DNA from: Melitaea cinxia
Lineage: Eukaryota; Arthropoda; Insecta; Lepidoptera; Nymphalidae
Direction: 5' to 3'
Assembly: GCF_905220565.1 (NCBI RefSeq)
Contig: NC_059398.1
Location: 11,367,210-11,431,209 of the forward strand
DNA: 64,000 nt
Shown here: piece after piece, positions 1 to 10,326 of the stretch
How positions within the stretch are numbered: the stretch's first letter is position 1
Layout: each line of letters begins with the position of its first letter
Program-made: the position numbers and the translations under genes
The notes under the pieces: generated by a model
The model's database searches: none
What the model was told of the DNA's origin: nothing
What the model saw: only the letters and a program-made list of their open reading frames with translations

Positions 1-297
1 TTTGTCCACGTTATCATTGCTGCAAATATTGATAAAAGCTTTTCTGTCACCAGCCACACTTGTTTTAATGACATAACCACCCTTTGGATTGATAAACGTT
101 ACGTCGTAACCACGTTCCTTTTCTAGTTGGGTCATTTCCTTTTGGTATATTGCTTGATTTGCCGGGTCACGTACTTCATCGCAGTACTCGGTAAGAAGAT
201 CTCGAAATTTCTTATTTTTCATCGCATCTTGTAATGCTTCTAGATCGGCCCTAGTAAGGGTTGATTCTTCATCACGAGTTTTTACTCCTGTTGCCAT
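1..297 (-). CDS. DNAAF2: Kintoun (dynein axonemal assembly factor 2), first coding exon, partial
   Basis: An open frame of 99 codons starts at an ATG at 297-295 and runs unbroken off the left edge of the window. It contains the start of a PIH1 domain: an acidic helical lead-in (TEYCDEVRDPANQ), then TQLEKERGYDVTFINPKGG, GYVIKTS and FINICSND. The block ERG-DVTFINP-GYVIKTS is characteristic of Kintoun/DNAAF2 proteins, cytoplasmic co-chaperones that work with HSP70/HSP90 to pre-assemble axonemal dynein arms. The ATG is chosen because upstream sequence on this strand is AT-rich with stops and the N-terminus has the usual short length before the PIH1 core. The rest of the gene lies outside the window, so completeness cannot be judged. 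Family assignment is from recalled conserved motifs; no search was run. Confidence 0.9.
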   Translation of the reverse strand, partial: MATGVKTRDEESTLTRADLEALQDAMKNKKFRDLLTEYCDEVRDPANQAIYQKEMTQLEKERGYDVTFINPKGGYVIKTSVAGDRKAFINICSNDNVDK

Positions 298-1134
298 TTT
301 GTCTAGTTGTAGCGATATAAAAATAAACACATTTAATACGCATAAACACACGATAATTTTCAGCTGACGACCACAGATGAAATGAAAAATGAAAAGTTCT
401 TATAAGACGTTGTCGTATTGGAATCTGATTGGTCGATTATTGGTTATTTTCCAGTTGTCAAAGTAACTTGCAATTTGCAAACAGGTCAGTGCTGCCTAAA
501 TATTTTCTAATAAGAAAAATAAGTAAATATTAAATAAATAAAAGAGTAAGTACAGTGAATCACTTTTAGGAGTTTTAGGTACTTTTAGTAGGTACTTAAG
601 TAAGAAATTTTTACATGGCAGCATTATAATAATATCACAGAAATTATTTATTTTGTCTCAGCTCCATTACAAACTATCAAAGCGTAGAAATTAAATATTG
701 ATTACTTGAAATTAAAATATATAAGTAATTCAAAATAACCATTACTAGCCCTTAAATCACCATTACCAAACGCTGGAACCTATACCTTAACTTTGTCCTC
801 TTTTGCTCCTACTCGTATAACACCATTCCTAACAGAAAATGATACATAATATTATATAATAATTTTTGGTTTATTTGTAGGAAATTTATTATCCTAAAAT
901 TGTGAATGGATTATTTGTTTATCCATATATTATGTTTTTTATATCGAATAAGTAAATATAATTCATATTTTATATTTGTAATGTTTTAGTTTAAGAATAA
1001 ATAATAAATTACACATTATTTAAAATGTCTCTAAAATTATATTTCTAAATTCTCATCTGCAGCGACCAAACTCAATTGTGATGCTGAGTGCTGACGCCTG
1101 ACTTCTGATAATCGGTGTTTTATTATTCTAGGTA
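298..1134. other. 5' flank of DNAAF2, no gene seen
   Basis: AT-rich sequence upstream of the Kintoun start codon on the minus strand. It should contain that gene's promoter and 5'UTR in the first few hundred bases, but I see no distinctive core promoter element. No repeat was recognised. Confidence 0.5.
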
Positions 1135-1290
1135 CTAGCTTCCCGCCCCGGCTTCGCACGGGTATTTAACAAAAATTTTCAATCCCTATTTTTTTTAAAC
1201 AACTTCTGTCCTTTTCGATTCGAAATCGCTCATTTCGCTGTTCAAATCGAACTAACCCTGGCGGGCGACACTGGGCTCTTATATATTCAG
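1135..1290 (-). mobile_element. Helitron 3'-end fragment
   Basis: Read on the minus strand, the sequence ends in CTAG (1135-1138) just after a GC-rich inverted motif (CCCGTGCGAAGCCGGGG), the layout of a Helitron 3' terminus. It resembles the termini of the better preserved copies near 4883 and 45411. The 5' part is not recognisable, so the right boundary is approximate. Confidence 0.5.
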
Positions 1291-1403
1291 AGAGGATAGT
1301 CGAGAAAGTTTGAGAATATTTTCTTTCTCACACCTTCTAGAATGTTATCGAAATTATCGTCTGCCGTAACAATAGGTTCTGCAGCTGCAGCATACGTAGT
1401 AAA

Positions 1404-1580
1404 GGCGCGAAATTTAAAAACTAAAATTTTAAAATATTTACAGAACTAATTTGAATAACTAAAATTATGTCACTTTAACTCCATAATATAAGTTAATTAC
1501 TGCTATATAAATACATATAATTATTATAGTAACAAATGTAATTTAAGACTTTATTGAAATTGGATTTTAAATTTCGCGCC
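1404..1580. repeat. Short inverted repeat, possible MITE
   Basis: A perfect 16-bp inverted repeat (GGCGCGAAATTTAAAA at 1404-1419 and its complement at 1565-1580) brackets 145 bp of AT-rich DNA. Similarity continues loosely outward (GCAG and AGTA motifs on both sides), suggesting terminal repeats of a small non-autonomous DNA transposon. No target-site duplication was identified and the family is unknown. Confidence 0.4.
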
Positions 1581-1882
1581 AGTACTGCTGCAATTGCTCG
1601 CAGTGCCTTTCGAAATGCAACCCAAATAATCGTTGTTCTGAATGAAGTTCAAATACTCGACAACAGATGGCGCCACTACACTTAATTTCCAAGTTGAAGG
1701 GTTGGAAAAGCCCTTATATCTTTAAAAACACGCCCTTTAGGTTAAAACGGGAACTTTCTTGTTCGAGGGGTGATAAAGGGCTATCACACTTTATAAGTCC
1801 CTTTATCGTGCCGGGACTCCTTTTTAAGTTTTATCGGCATGCATATTTTATCAACTTAGTTTTATTATAAAAATAACATTGA

Positions 1883-2085
1883 TAATGAAAATGATAATGA
1901 TAATGATAATGATAATGATAGTGATAGTGATAGTGATAGTGATAGTGATAGTGATAGTGATAGTGATAGTGATAGTGATAGTGATAATGATAATGATAAT
2001 GATAACGGTAACGATAATGATAACGATAACGATAACGATAATGATAATGATAGTGATAATGATAATGAGGATGATGATGATGATG
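1883..2085. repeat. TGATAA/TGATAG microsatellite
   Basis: About 200 bp of tandem hexamers: TGATAA-type units at the left, a long homogeneous block of TGATAG (about 1921-1985), then mixed TGATAA/CGATAA and (GAT)n units. It is open in several frames only because the repeat lacks stops there, giving simple dipeptide-repeat frames that should not be annotated as genes. Confidence 0.95.
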
Positions 2086-2303
2086 GTACTGGCATACTTC
2101 GTGGTATGGGCTTTGGCGAAACATTTTGTGTCAAAATAAACTATGGAGAATTTCTCTATGCTCCATGATTGACGGGTAGTGATTAGTAGTGAAGTGCCCT
2201 GTGCAAAACAAATAACCACAGAGTATCAAACAGTTCTTGAAATATAACAAATCAATCATATAACTATACCTAAAATCTAATAGTAGCTATGCACGCGTTA
2301 GTG

Positions 2304-2637
2304 TACTGTGTGGCTACGGTACTAAAGAATATAGCCACCCCCTCTCTTCCCGTGGGTGTCCTAAGAGGCGACTAAGGTATAACACAATTCCACTACCACC
2401 GTGGAACTTAAAAAGCCGACCGGTAGCGAGATAACCATCCAACTGCTGGCTTTGAAATACACAGGTCGAAGACGCGCAGCAGCGTCTCCGGTGCGACAAA
2501 GCCAGCCCTGCGGTCACCAACCCGCCTGCCCAGCGTGTTGACTATGGGCAACACACATGAGTTCACGTTATTTTTGGCGTAAACTTGTGGAGGCCTATGT
2601 CCAGCAGTGGACTGTATAGGCTGTAATGATAATGATG
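2304..2637 (+). mobile_element. RTE-derived deletion element (copy A), with TSD
   Basis: A 334-bp short retroelement. Its 5' part (starting TACTGTGTGGCTACGG) matches the leader of the RTE copy at 47640. Its 3' part encodes the RTE C-terminal remnant EAYVQQWT, followed by a GAT/AAT-rich tail. The whole RTE coding region between is missing. It is flanked by an 11-bp target-site duplication ACGCGTTAGTG (2293-2303 and 2638-2648), which fixes both ends and shows that the deleted form itself was inserted by retrotransposition. Confidence 0.85.
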
Positions 2638-2648
2638 ACGCGTTAGTG

Positions 2649-3050
2649 AAATTTAACTTTAAAATGTGTGGTTAATAAAATCTAAATTAAGTTTATATCA
2701 AGAGTTATGAGCAAATATATTTGGAAAATCACATACCTAACTACTTATTTATTTAACAAACTAGGTACGTAATCAGGTATACAAATGAAACAAGTAAAAT
2801 TATTAAATAAACTAACAAAACGAATTTTAATCGTAATTGTAATAATGTTTTGTTATATTTGTAATAAACTAATAATTATTATTTATTATCGAATTAATAT
2901 TTTTAAACTAAAAATATTAAATGAAGTCGATTGAAAATTCTCCATAAATAATATCAACTATTATTTTAAATCGAATTCGTAATGTATGACGGAGTTACTA
3001 ATTTCAAATTTCCTTGAACTGTCAAAAAGAAAATAAACGAATATTTAATA
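2649..3050. other. AT-rich DNA, nothing recognised
   Basis: Very AT-rich sequence without a supported gene, repeat boundary or regulatory motif. Confidence 0.5.
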
Positions 3051-3655
3051 ATTGTGTTTGCTCGCAAACGAAAAAAAAAACTGACTTGAATTACATCGAC
3101 GAGTAATACAACGTAGATCGACGAAAAAATAGTCAAGTAACTACGCGTTATCAAGGATTACTCAAAAAGTAGTTATCAGATCTCAATAAAATATGTGACC
3201 ACACGACACACATCAGCTTTCGATTAAATTAAAAATTATCAAAATCGGTACACCCAGTAAAAAGTTATTGCGGATTTTCAAGAGTTTCCCTCGATTTCTC
3301 TAGGATCCTATCATCAGATCCTGGTTTCCTTATCATGGTACCAAACTAGGGTTATCCCCTTTCCAACAAAAAAAGAATTATCAAAATCGGTGCATCCAGT
3401 AGAAAGTTATGCGGTATAATACAACGTAGGTCGACGAAAAAAGCGTCAAGTAAAAACGCATTATTAGATATAACTCGAAAAGTAGTTGTTAGATCTCAAA
3501 TAAATTTAAATGGGACCAATTGGCACACATCACCTTTCGATTAAAACAAAATTTATCGAAATCGGTCTACCTGGTCAAAAGTTCTGATGTAACATACATA
3601 AAAAAAAATACAGTCGAATTGAGAACCTCCTCCTTTTTTGGAAGTCGGTTAAAAA
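3051..3655 (+). repeat. Dispersed repeat with 142-bp internal units (copy 1, two units)
   Basis: This segment and 15158-15906 are copies of one family. Both begin with ATTGTGTTTGCTCGCAAACG and A-runs, then a CTGACTT/CCGACTT motif, and end in GGAAGTCGGTTAAAAA. The GAAGTCGGTT end is the inverse complement of the AACCGACTTC motif near the start (clear in copy 2), so the family probably has short terminal inverted repeats. Internally a 142-bp unit beginning AAATCGGTACACCC is repeated twice here (3242, 3384). No coding capacity was seen and the superfamily is uncertain. Confidence 0.75.
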
Positions 3656-4627
3656 GAAACACGACCGAAATTAAAATTTCTTTAAAAAAACTGTGCGTAT
3701 TAAAATAAACTTAAGCTCATAGTCAATTGCGTACAAAATCCCATGAACATATTCGAAAACAAAGATGCATCTATAGTACTTATAGCCATCTCTTTTTAAC
3801 CTACGCGTAAGCGTATCTGCGTATTGTAATGATTAATATTAGCAAAGAATATAGTACTCTCCACCGAGAGAATATTAGTAACCTGTTACGTTTGTGGCGA
3901 CATAGTAGCATCCAGTATCTACGGCTTCAGCCAGCCAGCATCTACGGCTACTACGGGTATCCTGACCACCAGCATGCAGCGGACGCGCATTCCTGGTCAT
4001 CGCCTACAGCCTTCTCAGCGACTTTGGCACAGAACACTGTACTTCGGCCGGTCAGCAAGCAGACACGCACTTCTCTCCTGGTCGACGCAGCAGCAGCCAC
4101 TACGCAGTACTGCACCACTCCGACTCACTGGAGCATATGCAGCATCACCGCAGACAGTTCCGACTCACCGTGAACTATGCGGCATCTGGTTCCGACTCAC
4201 TGGAACTTTCCACTGGCCCGGCAAGCATCACAAGATGAATGGACGACTTAACCTGCTATCGACCTCCGGTCATCGCGCTATCAGAGTTCAAGTGATTAAG
4301 TATATATACAAGATCCCGACAACAACCGTCGGGGTGTTAGCCCGCCAGACACAACACCCGTCTGGTCGGAGGATCCTCCCTTTTCAATGGGGGACGAGGA
4401 ACTCAATACCTTGTTTCTCACTCAACCCCAAACGTTATTAGGTAGAACGCTTATGCGCCGGTCGTTGTGTTAAGTTTTTGATAAAACTGTGTACGCAAAA
4501 AAACTACGTACAAAGTACGTAAAATAATCGTTACATTCGTATCGGCGAAACTACGTACATGGTTATTAGCTTCGTAACTAGTTACTGAAACCGATTACGT
4601 TAAATAACGCCCAACGCTAACATATAT
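3656..4627. other. GC-richer unassigned stretch, possible retroelement relic
   Basis: From about 3880 to 4440 the DNA is clearly more GC-rich than its surroundings and holds overlapping open frames of 114 and 155 codons in different frames. Neither matches a protein I recognise, and the Ser/Thr/Ala/Pro/His-rich composition fits non-coding repeat or 5'UTR-like sequence. A motif TTTGTGGCGACATAG near 3890 recalls primer-binding sites of LTR elements, but no flanking LTR pair was found. Confidence 0.3.
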
Positions 4628-4882
4628 CCATATGTTAGGGATGGGCAAATGAAAAAAATATATCGATATATATCGTATCGATATTTTTTAAAAGTATCGA
4701 TATATATACTGATTAAAAAATATCGATATTTCGATATATCGATATTTTTACTACAAATTGAAAATTAATACATATTTGGCAAGTATATTAATTTTATTAC
4801 ATATTATTACAATGAAGACTTAAGTATTATGATAACAATGAAGAATATATATATTATTGTATATATGAATTACATATTATTA

Positions 4883-5070
4883 CTAGCTGCTGTGCCCGCG
4901 ACTTCGCCCGCGTGGAATTTAACAAAAAAGTTATTGTTCAGTTCGCAGTTATAAAAATATTTAAAATAAAAATAGCCTAAGTTACACCTTATTACACCAG
5001 CTATCTGCTAGTGAAAGTCCCGTCAAAATTGGTCCAGCTTAATGAACATGTACGCACACGTTACACCATA
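4883..5070 (-). mobile_element. Helitron 3' fragment inside the hAT element
   Basis: Reading right to left this ends in CTAG (4883-4886) preceded by a hairpin (CCACGCGGGCGAAGTCGCGGG). It aligns along most of its length with the minus-strand image of the Helitron at 45084-45411, including the segment around TTATTGTTCAGTT and AGTGAAAGTCCCGTCAAAAT. The 5' end is missing. Confidence 0.7.
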
Positions 5071-5123
5071 GATTAGCATTAGATTCACACTTTGGTATTT
5101 GATCTCACTTAAATTAAGTCTAA

Positions 5124-5891
5124 AGGGGCCTACTCAAAGCACTGCCTGCAGGGCCTGCTTGCAGTTACTGCCGCAGAGGATGTTGCTCCACAAAGCACTG
5201 CAAATCATTTACGCGGCATACGTTGTCGTGTTCACTTGTGTTCTCTTTGTCCTTGCCTAAATTCGTCAGTTTTTATAAATGGCTCCTACATTATTCAAAC
5301 ACCAAAAAATAGCATTGGGTTTGACTGTATTGAGTACTTGTAGCGTTCAAAAGAAAAAAAAGGAAGCACTGGTGTAAAAAAAAATTATATTTTTCATGTA
5401 AAAGCCACATAGCCTGCGACCGCATATCTTTGTTATGATAATGATCGTGGTTAGTTTTCCAAAGACATGGCAAATCCCTATACAATTAGATTACGTCCCT
5501 CCACACGTCTTTTTCTCGCTGGCTCATTTTTCTTGAAGAAAACAGAGCCAAACAAATAATATAATAAAACCAAACCAACTAACCACCAACTAACTGATTA
5601 ATTGCTAAATGACAACCACTGACAAGACAAACCCCAGGTCAAATAGAGTAGACAAACGTCGCAATGTACCGACGTAAACAAAATGGTGGTCTAAATCGGC
5701 CCGACCGAGCTACACATGTCCCTGATTGCAGTTTACGGAGTGGGGAGATCGTGTGTCGGGCTGGCAGAACGACACTGCGGCCCTGCGACAGGGTGAACAA
5801 TTAAAATATCGGCCCTGCATGCATACATACAATACGATCGGCAGTGGCACTGCAAGCAGGGCCCTGCAGGCAGTGCTTTGAGTAGGCCCCT
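5124..5891. mobile_element. MITE with ~40-bp TIRs and TAA duplication (PIF/Harbinger-like)
   Basis: Long terminal inverted repeats begin AGGGGCCTACTCAAAGCACT at 5124 and are matched as inverse complement up to 5891, continuing through CTGCCTGCAGGGC for about 40 bp with few changes. TAA lies on both sides (5121-5123 and 5892-5894), consistent with the 3-bp target duplication of PIF/Harbinger transposons. No transposase remains. The superfamily call rests only on TSD size and end sequence. Confidence 0.7.
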
Positions 5892-6218
5892 TAAAGAAAC
5901 TACCCATAGACATGTTTTTTGGTTGCGTTCACAAACTACAAAGGGATATAGACAGCACTAATACCAAAACTCGCAAACTCTCGCGCGCTCTGTTACAGTT
6001 ATTCATTTACAGATAAAACGGACCATATGTTGAAATAAAAGTAGAATACATAATTCATTTAAAATATAATATAATTAAAAAAAAATATCGACTTCAATAT
6101 TCAAAAAATAAATATCGATTATCGATATTTTCAAATTAAAAATATTGCCGATATTTATCGATATTTTTTTGAAAAAATATCGATATTTCGATATATCGAT
6201 ATTTGGTGCCCTTCCCTA

Positions 6219-6326
6219 CCATATGTCAATTGACCAAAGAATTGGATTGAATTGAATATATGTGAATGGTAGTAAAGTAACAAGTGTTGTAAATATTATT
6301 AATACAAATAAAACTAAACAATAATA
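6219..6326 (+). promoter_or_regulatory. MRM3 5' flank squeezed between hAT element and start codon
   Basis: Only 100 bp separate the hAT target duplication (6219-6226) from the MRM3 ATG (6327). The transcription start must lie in this interval or within the hAT sequence. The ATG context (AACAATAATAATGAG) is A-rich, as usual in insects. No TATA box was seen. Confidence 0.4.
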
Positions 6327-9123
6327 ATGAGTCGAAATATTTACAGCCTTTCTAATTTTTTTCTGCAACAAATACCAAAGTTGCCTTCTGTTAGGTTATA
6401 CGGAAGATGGATGCATAGAAGACCAGCTAAAGTTTTGTTACCATTCGAACCTAATTCTAACGTGAATTTGAAAGAAGAACATGTAATTGATATTGGCGCT
6501 GAGGGTTTTAAAAAATCAAATGAGAATTATGAATCAAAAGAGAAAAAACCGCCTGCGCCGGTAACAAGTCAAGAAAAGTTTAAGGAAATCAAAGCAAAAA
6601 AAGAAATGGAACTCAAAAAGAAAAAGTTTTATTTGAGCCAAAAAAAAGTATTCGATGACAATGGTGACGTTATTTATGAAAAATTGAAGGGAAATGATGG
6701 AAGAATAAGGTTAGTTTATCTTACTGTCCATCTCATTCTGTTCTACAGCAATAAAAGTATATTTTTTATGAACTTAAATATTAAATATACAATATATTAT
6801 TGTAATTATCATACTACTTCTTTATTGCCCTCCAGATTCCTGTAAGATATTGTAACTAAAAATACAAGAAAACTAGAGTTAATTAATTTTTTTATTTATA
6901 TATATATTTCAGCAACCTACTTGTTAAATTAAAGTCAAAGAAGGAAAGATTAAGAGCAGGACAAATGTTAGTCGAAGGCTGGAGATTGATTGTTGATGGT
7001 TTGGAAGCAAATTGTGTTTTGAAATATGTAATATTCAGCCGCACAGAAGATTTAAACAACTTAAGACCCTTTCTACCAAAAACTGGTGTCCAATTTTATA
7101 AAATACCATATAATGATATTTCTATATGGTCCGATGTGGAAACATCACCTGGAATATTTGGTATGACATGTATATGAGTAATTAAATCCAGATCTATGTA
7201 ATATAAAATGTATAATAGAAATATATGTTTTCCTGTAACTTCTGAATGATTTCATTAAATTGGGAATTTCTTTTTTTGTGTTGTTTATTGTCAATGCAAG
7301 GTTTGTATAAAAAAATAAAATAAAAAGTAGGTATATTCAGGCAAGTTAGAATCAATAACAAATACAAACAGATTTAACTTTTATCAATATATTTATAGTT
7401 TTTATAATTACTTATGCCTGCCCAGCATGGAGACTGGGAAAAATACGCGAGTTCACACCGTCTTTTGACACGAAATTGTGGAGGCCTAATGTCTAGCAGT
7501 GGACTGTATTAGGCTGAAATGATGATGATGATGATAATTACTTAGTTGTTTTGAAATGTTTCAGGTGTATTTGAAATTCCTAATGCTGACAGTATTAAGA
7601 GATATGCAAAACCCATACCATTGCAGCTCATTTGTGACAACATTCGAACACCCGGTAACTTAGGTGCCATACTGCGAGCTGCAGTGGGGGTAGGAAGTGA
7701 AAAGGTCTTGCTAACAAAAGGTACTGCATAATTTTTTATGTATTTCAGTTAATTAAATAATTAACCATTTATGTGCATTCTATTAAATGGAGTCATTATT
7801 TTTAAATCTACTGTCTGCAACTTTATGCGCGTGGAATAGTTACTTTGGGGTAACACTAAGTGTAACCCACGACTTTGTTCACGTAGAACTTGTGAAACTA
7901 TAACTGTTTACTCAACGCACGCAGTGGAAGCTCTCAAAAGGAAAAAATCTCCAAAGAATGCAACTGATATCTATAAACTGATTTTGTACCAAATCAGTGA
8001 TACTTTATTTATTTTTGTTTTTATTTTAGGTTGTGTTGACCTGTGGGATCCAAAAGTGATAAGAAGTGCATCTGGGGCTCATTTCAGGCAACCGATACAC
8101 CATTCAGTGGATTGGGAGGAATTGCCTAAATTATTAGAAGCAGATACATCAATATTCATTGCAGATAATAATATAAATGTATTAGACATCCACGAAAATC
8201 AGAATGTACTAGATAGTATACCAGTAGTACCATATTATGGAGTAGATTTTGCTAATCTGAAGCATGTCACACTTATAATAGGAGGAGAAACTGAAGGAAT
8301 AAGTGAAAACAGTTACAGGTAATATTGTTTTCTATATATAAATTCTAGCTGACTCGGCAAACGTTGTCGTGCCGCTAAACGCTATTTAAAAATAGGGGTT
8401 GGTGGTAGAAGGGTGAAAATTTAGGGTTGTATGTATTTTTCAATGCCAAATCATAATAAAATAATGAATAAATAATTTTTTCACGCAAAAAAGGCGCACC
8501 AAGACGTCGAGTTGCGGAAAAGAGCCCGTGAACAACAACAACAACAACATAAATAATTTTTCTAAGAATAAAAAAAAATTTAGGGGTGGACTACCCTTAA
8601 CATTTAGGGGGATGAAAAACAGACGTTGTTCGATTCTCAGACCTACCCAATATGCGCACAAAATTTCATGAGAATCAGTACAAACACCGCAGTATGAGAA
8701 TTTTATATATTAGATTAAGTATTTATAACAAAAAATATAAGGTTTATCTTAAAATTAAAAACATTTCTGAAAAGTGTTAGGAATCTTCATATACCTTTGT
8801 AATTGTATGATATTCCATTGCACAAATTAATATTGATCTGATTCAAACCTATAATACCTAATTTTTAAAAGAAAATGATTATGTTTAGTGTTTGTTATAT
8901 CTAATGAAGACAATATTGTAGCTATAACTATGTATTATTGTATTTGTATTTCAGGTTAGCAGCAAATAAAAATGGTCTTCGTCTAAATATACCTTTGCAC
9001 AAAGGTGTTGACAGCTTAAATACAGGAATGGCCGCAGCCGTTATAGCTTTCGAAGTAAAGAAACAGTTCATTCAAGCGTGGGCAAAACTTAAATTAAATA
9101 ATAAAAAAAATGTTATATCTTAG
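6327..9123 (+). CDS. MRM3: rRNA 2'-O-methyltransferase 3, mitochondrial (MRM3/RNMTL1-like), five exons
   Basis: Predicted coding exons are 6327-6709, 6913-7160, 7565-7720, 8030-8318 and 8955-9123. All have GT/AG borders and phases agree, giving 414 codons plus stop, close to the human length (about 420). The N-terminus is Arg-rich and largely free of acidic residues, as expected for a mitochondrial targeting sequence, followed by a Lys-rich linker. The SpoU/TrmD (SPOUT) fold is marked by motif 1 CDNIRTPGNLGAILRAA (residues 234-250, with N236, R238, N242, G244), motif 2 VTLIIGGETEGIS (342-354) and motif 3 IPLHKGVDSLNTGMAAAV (371-388), which form the knotted AdoMet site. GCVDLWDPKVIRSASGAHFR (263-282) is typical of the MRM3 group. 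Known family role: methylation of a guanosine 2'-O in the A-loop of mitochondrial large-subunit rRNA. Introns 2 and 4 carry transposon insertions; no frameshift was seen. Confidence 0.93.
7415..7533 (+). mobile_element. RTE 3'-end insertion in MRM3 intron 2 (copy B), with TSD
   Basis: A 5'-truncated 119-bp copy of the short RTE-derived element, containing only TGCCTGCCCAGC through the remnant of EAYVQQWT and a (GAT)n tail. An exact 11-bp duplication ATAATTACTTA flanks it (7404-7414 and 7534-7544). It lies well inside the intron and should not affect splicing. Confidence 0.85.
8345..8714 (-). mobile_element. Helitron in MRM3 intron 4
   Basis: On the minus strand the element starts TCTAATATATAAAATTCTC (from 8714) and ends in CTAG at 8345. 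A hairpin (GGCA-TGCC arms around CGACAACGTT) lies about 10 nt before the end. These are the 5'-TC, hairpin and 3'-CTRR marks of Helitrons. It contains a (CAA)n tract near 8535 and no helicase frame, so it is non-autonomous. Confidence 0.75.
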
Positions 9124-9598
9124 ATGTATATTTTATTAGTTATTAAAAAGTAGCTTAAATTAATATCATAATCCAAATACATGTGTTGTTTTATTTTACT
9201 TTCTGAAAATCTACTTGTTATATTGTTATTTTATTGACACGATTTGTCTTAACATATACACAAAGTTAAAAAGTATAAACAATTATCTATAGAATCGAAT
9301 ACCTAAAGATTATAGACCTATTTAATCATATCATAGGTACATTTGTAATCACATTACTTTTTTATTATTATTCTTGAAATGGGTCCCTTGCGGATTTGCC
9401 AATATCAGAGTATTTAAACTGCTTTATTTGGAGTTATAGTAGGAGTACAAGTTTAGTTCCAATTCCCGCACTAGTTTGTCTGAAAGAAAAGTTAACTTGC
9501 CTAAGACAAAAACACAAAGATCTATACATATAATAAAATGGTAGGAAAGTCAAAATTGTACATTGATTATTTTTTTTAAAAGAATACTTGGGGTATGA
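9124..9598. other. MRM3 3'UTR and flank
   Basis: AT-rich sequence after the MRM3 stop codon. A variant polyadenylation hexamer ATTAAA occurs near 9140; no canonical AATAAA was seen close to the stop. The remainder shows no gene. Confidence 0.4.
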
Positions 9599-10110
9599 TC
9601 TACAATCGATACCGAAGCCAAAAATATAGTTTTTAGAATTTTTGTCCGTCTGTATGTATGTCCGGGATAAACTCAAAAAGTACTGCATGGATTTACTTCA
9701 AATTTGGCACGTATGTTATTAAGAAGTCGGGTCAACATATAGGCTACAAATTATCACGCTATCACCTAAGGGGGAACGAGCAGTGAACCTTTACTTCTTC
9801 AACGCATTCTGTAACAACGTGTATTCTAACGACGCATATTTGAATGTTGTTGTTATTATGATAATAACCATGTTATAAGTTAACTTCACACTATAAAAAT
9901 CACGCAATATAAGTAACTAAGCCGATAAACATTATTAAACGAATATAAGTAGACAAGAGAATTTTAAAGCAGCGCCATCTGTCAGATTTTTCTGTAGATA
10001 TGAAATGTAAAGAAGAAACGGGTAAATGAATGTTATTTTAAAATGTATAATCGTAGGTATTTTTGGTGCTGTTTAGCGTTCACGCAGACGACGTCGCGGG
10101 CAGCAGCTAG
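9599..10110 (+). mobile_element. Helitron (non-autonomous)
   Basis: It ends GCAGCAGCTAG at 10110, directly preceded by a GC-rich imperfect hairpin around ACGCAGACGACGTCGCGGG. Upstream is sequence typical of lepidopteran Helitrons (GTCCGTCTGTATGTATGTCC near 9645, AAATTTGGCACG near 9700). The 3' end is well supported; the 5' TC at 9599 is a guess. Confidence 0.6.
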
Positions 10111-10172
10111 TTACTAAGATAGGATGAATAGTCTTAATAGGTACCTGTACAGTACATAACTTCAAATTAATG

Positions 10173-10326
10173 AAGGTGGGGAGAACCACAAGGACTGCAC
10201 AAACACCTAGACCACGGCCAACATCTGTATGACCAATACAAACGTTTGTCATGTGCGGGGATTGAACCCGCAACCGCCAGCGCAACAGCCACAAACCAGT
10301 GCTGTGACCGTTGTGCCAACGCGGCG
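10173..10326 (-). mobile_element. tRNA-headed SINE fragment (Metulj-like)
   Basis: The minus strand reads CGTTGGCACAACGGTCAC (box A-like) and GCGGGTTCAATCCCCGCAC (box B-like), a tRNA-derived Pol III head. It is followed by a body (ACAAACGTTTGTATTGG, CACAAGGACTGC region) shared with the copies at 39076 and 43236. The RTE-like tail present in those copies is missing, so this copy is 3'-truncated. Confidence 0.75.

Larger units (their letters stand above)
4636..6218. mobile_element. Non-autonomous hAT element with perfect 8-bp TSD
   Basis: The element starts TAGGGATGGGCA and ends with the imperfect inverse TGCCCTTCCCTA. The ends are followed inward by dense TATCGATA-type palindromic sequence (about 4656-4750 and 6085-6205). 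It is flanked by an exact 8-bp duplication CCATATGT (4628-4635 and 6219-6226), the TSD length of hAT transposons. There is no transposase frame inside. Two other elements are nested in it: a Helitron fragment (4883) and a Harbinger-like MITE (5124-5891). Its right end lies 109 bp upstream of the MRM3 start codon. Confidence 0.88.

Noticed and set aside
1831..2219. Long Tyr/His, Ser/Leu, Ile/Thr and Met/Ile repeat frames on both strands
   Set aside because: They are produced entirely by the TGATAA/TGATAG microsatellite and have no non-repetitive protein sequence of note.
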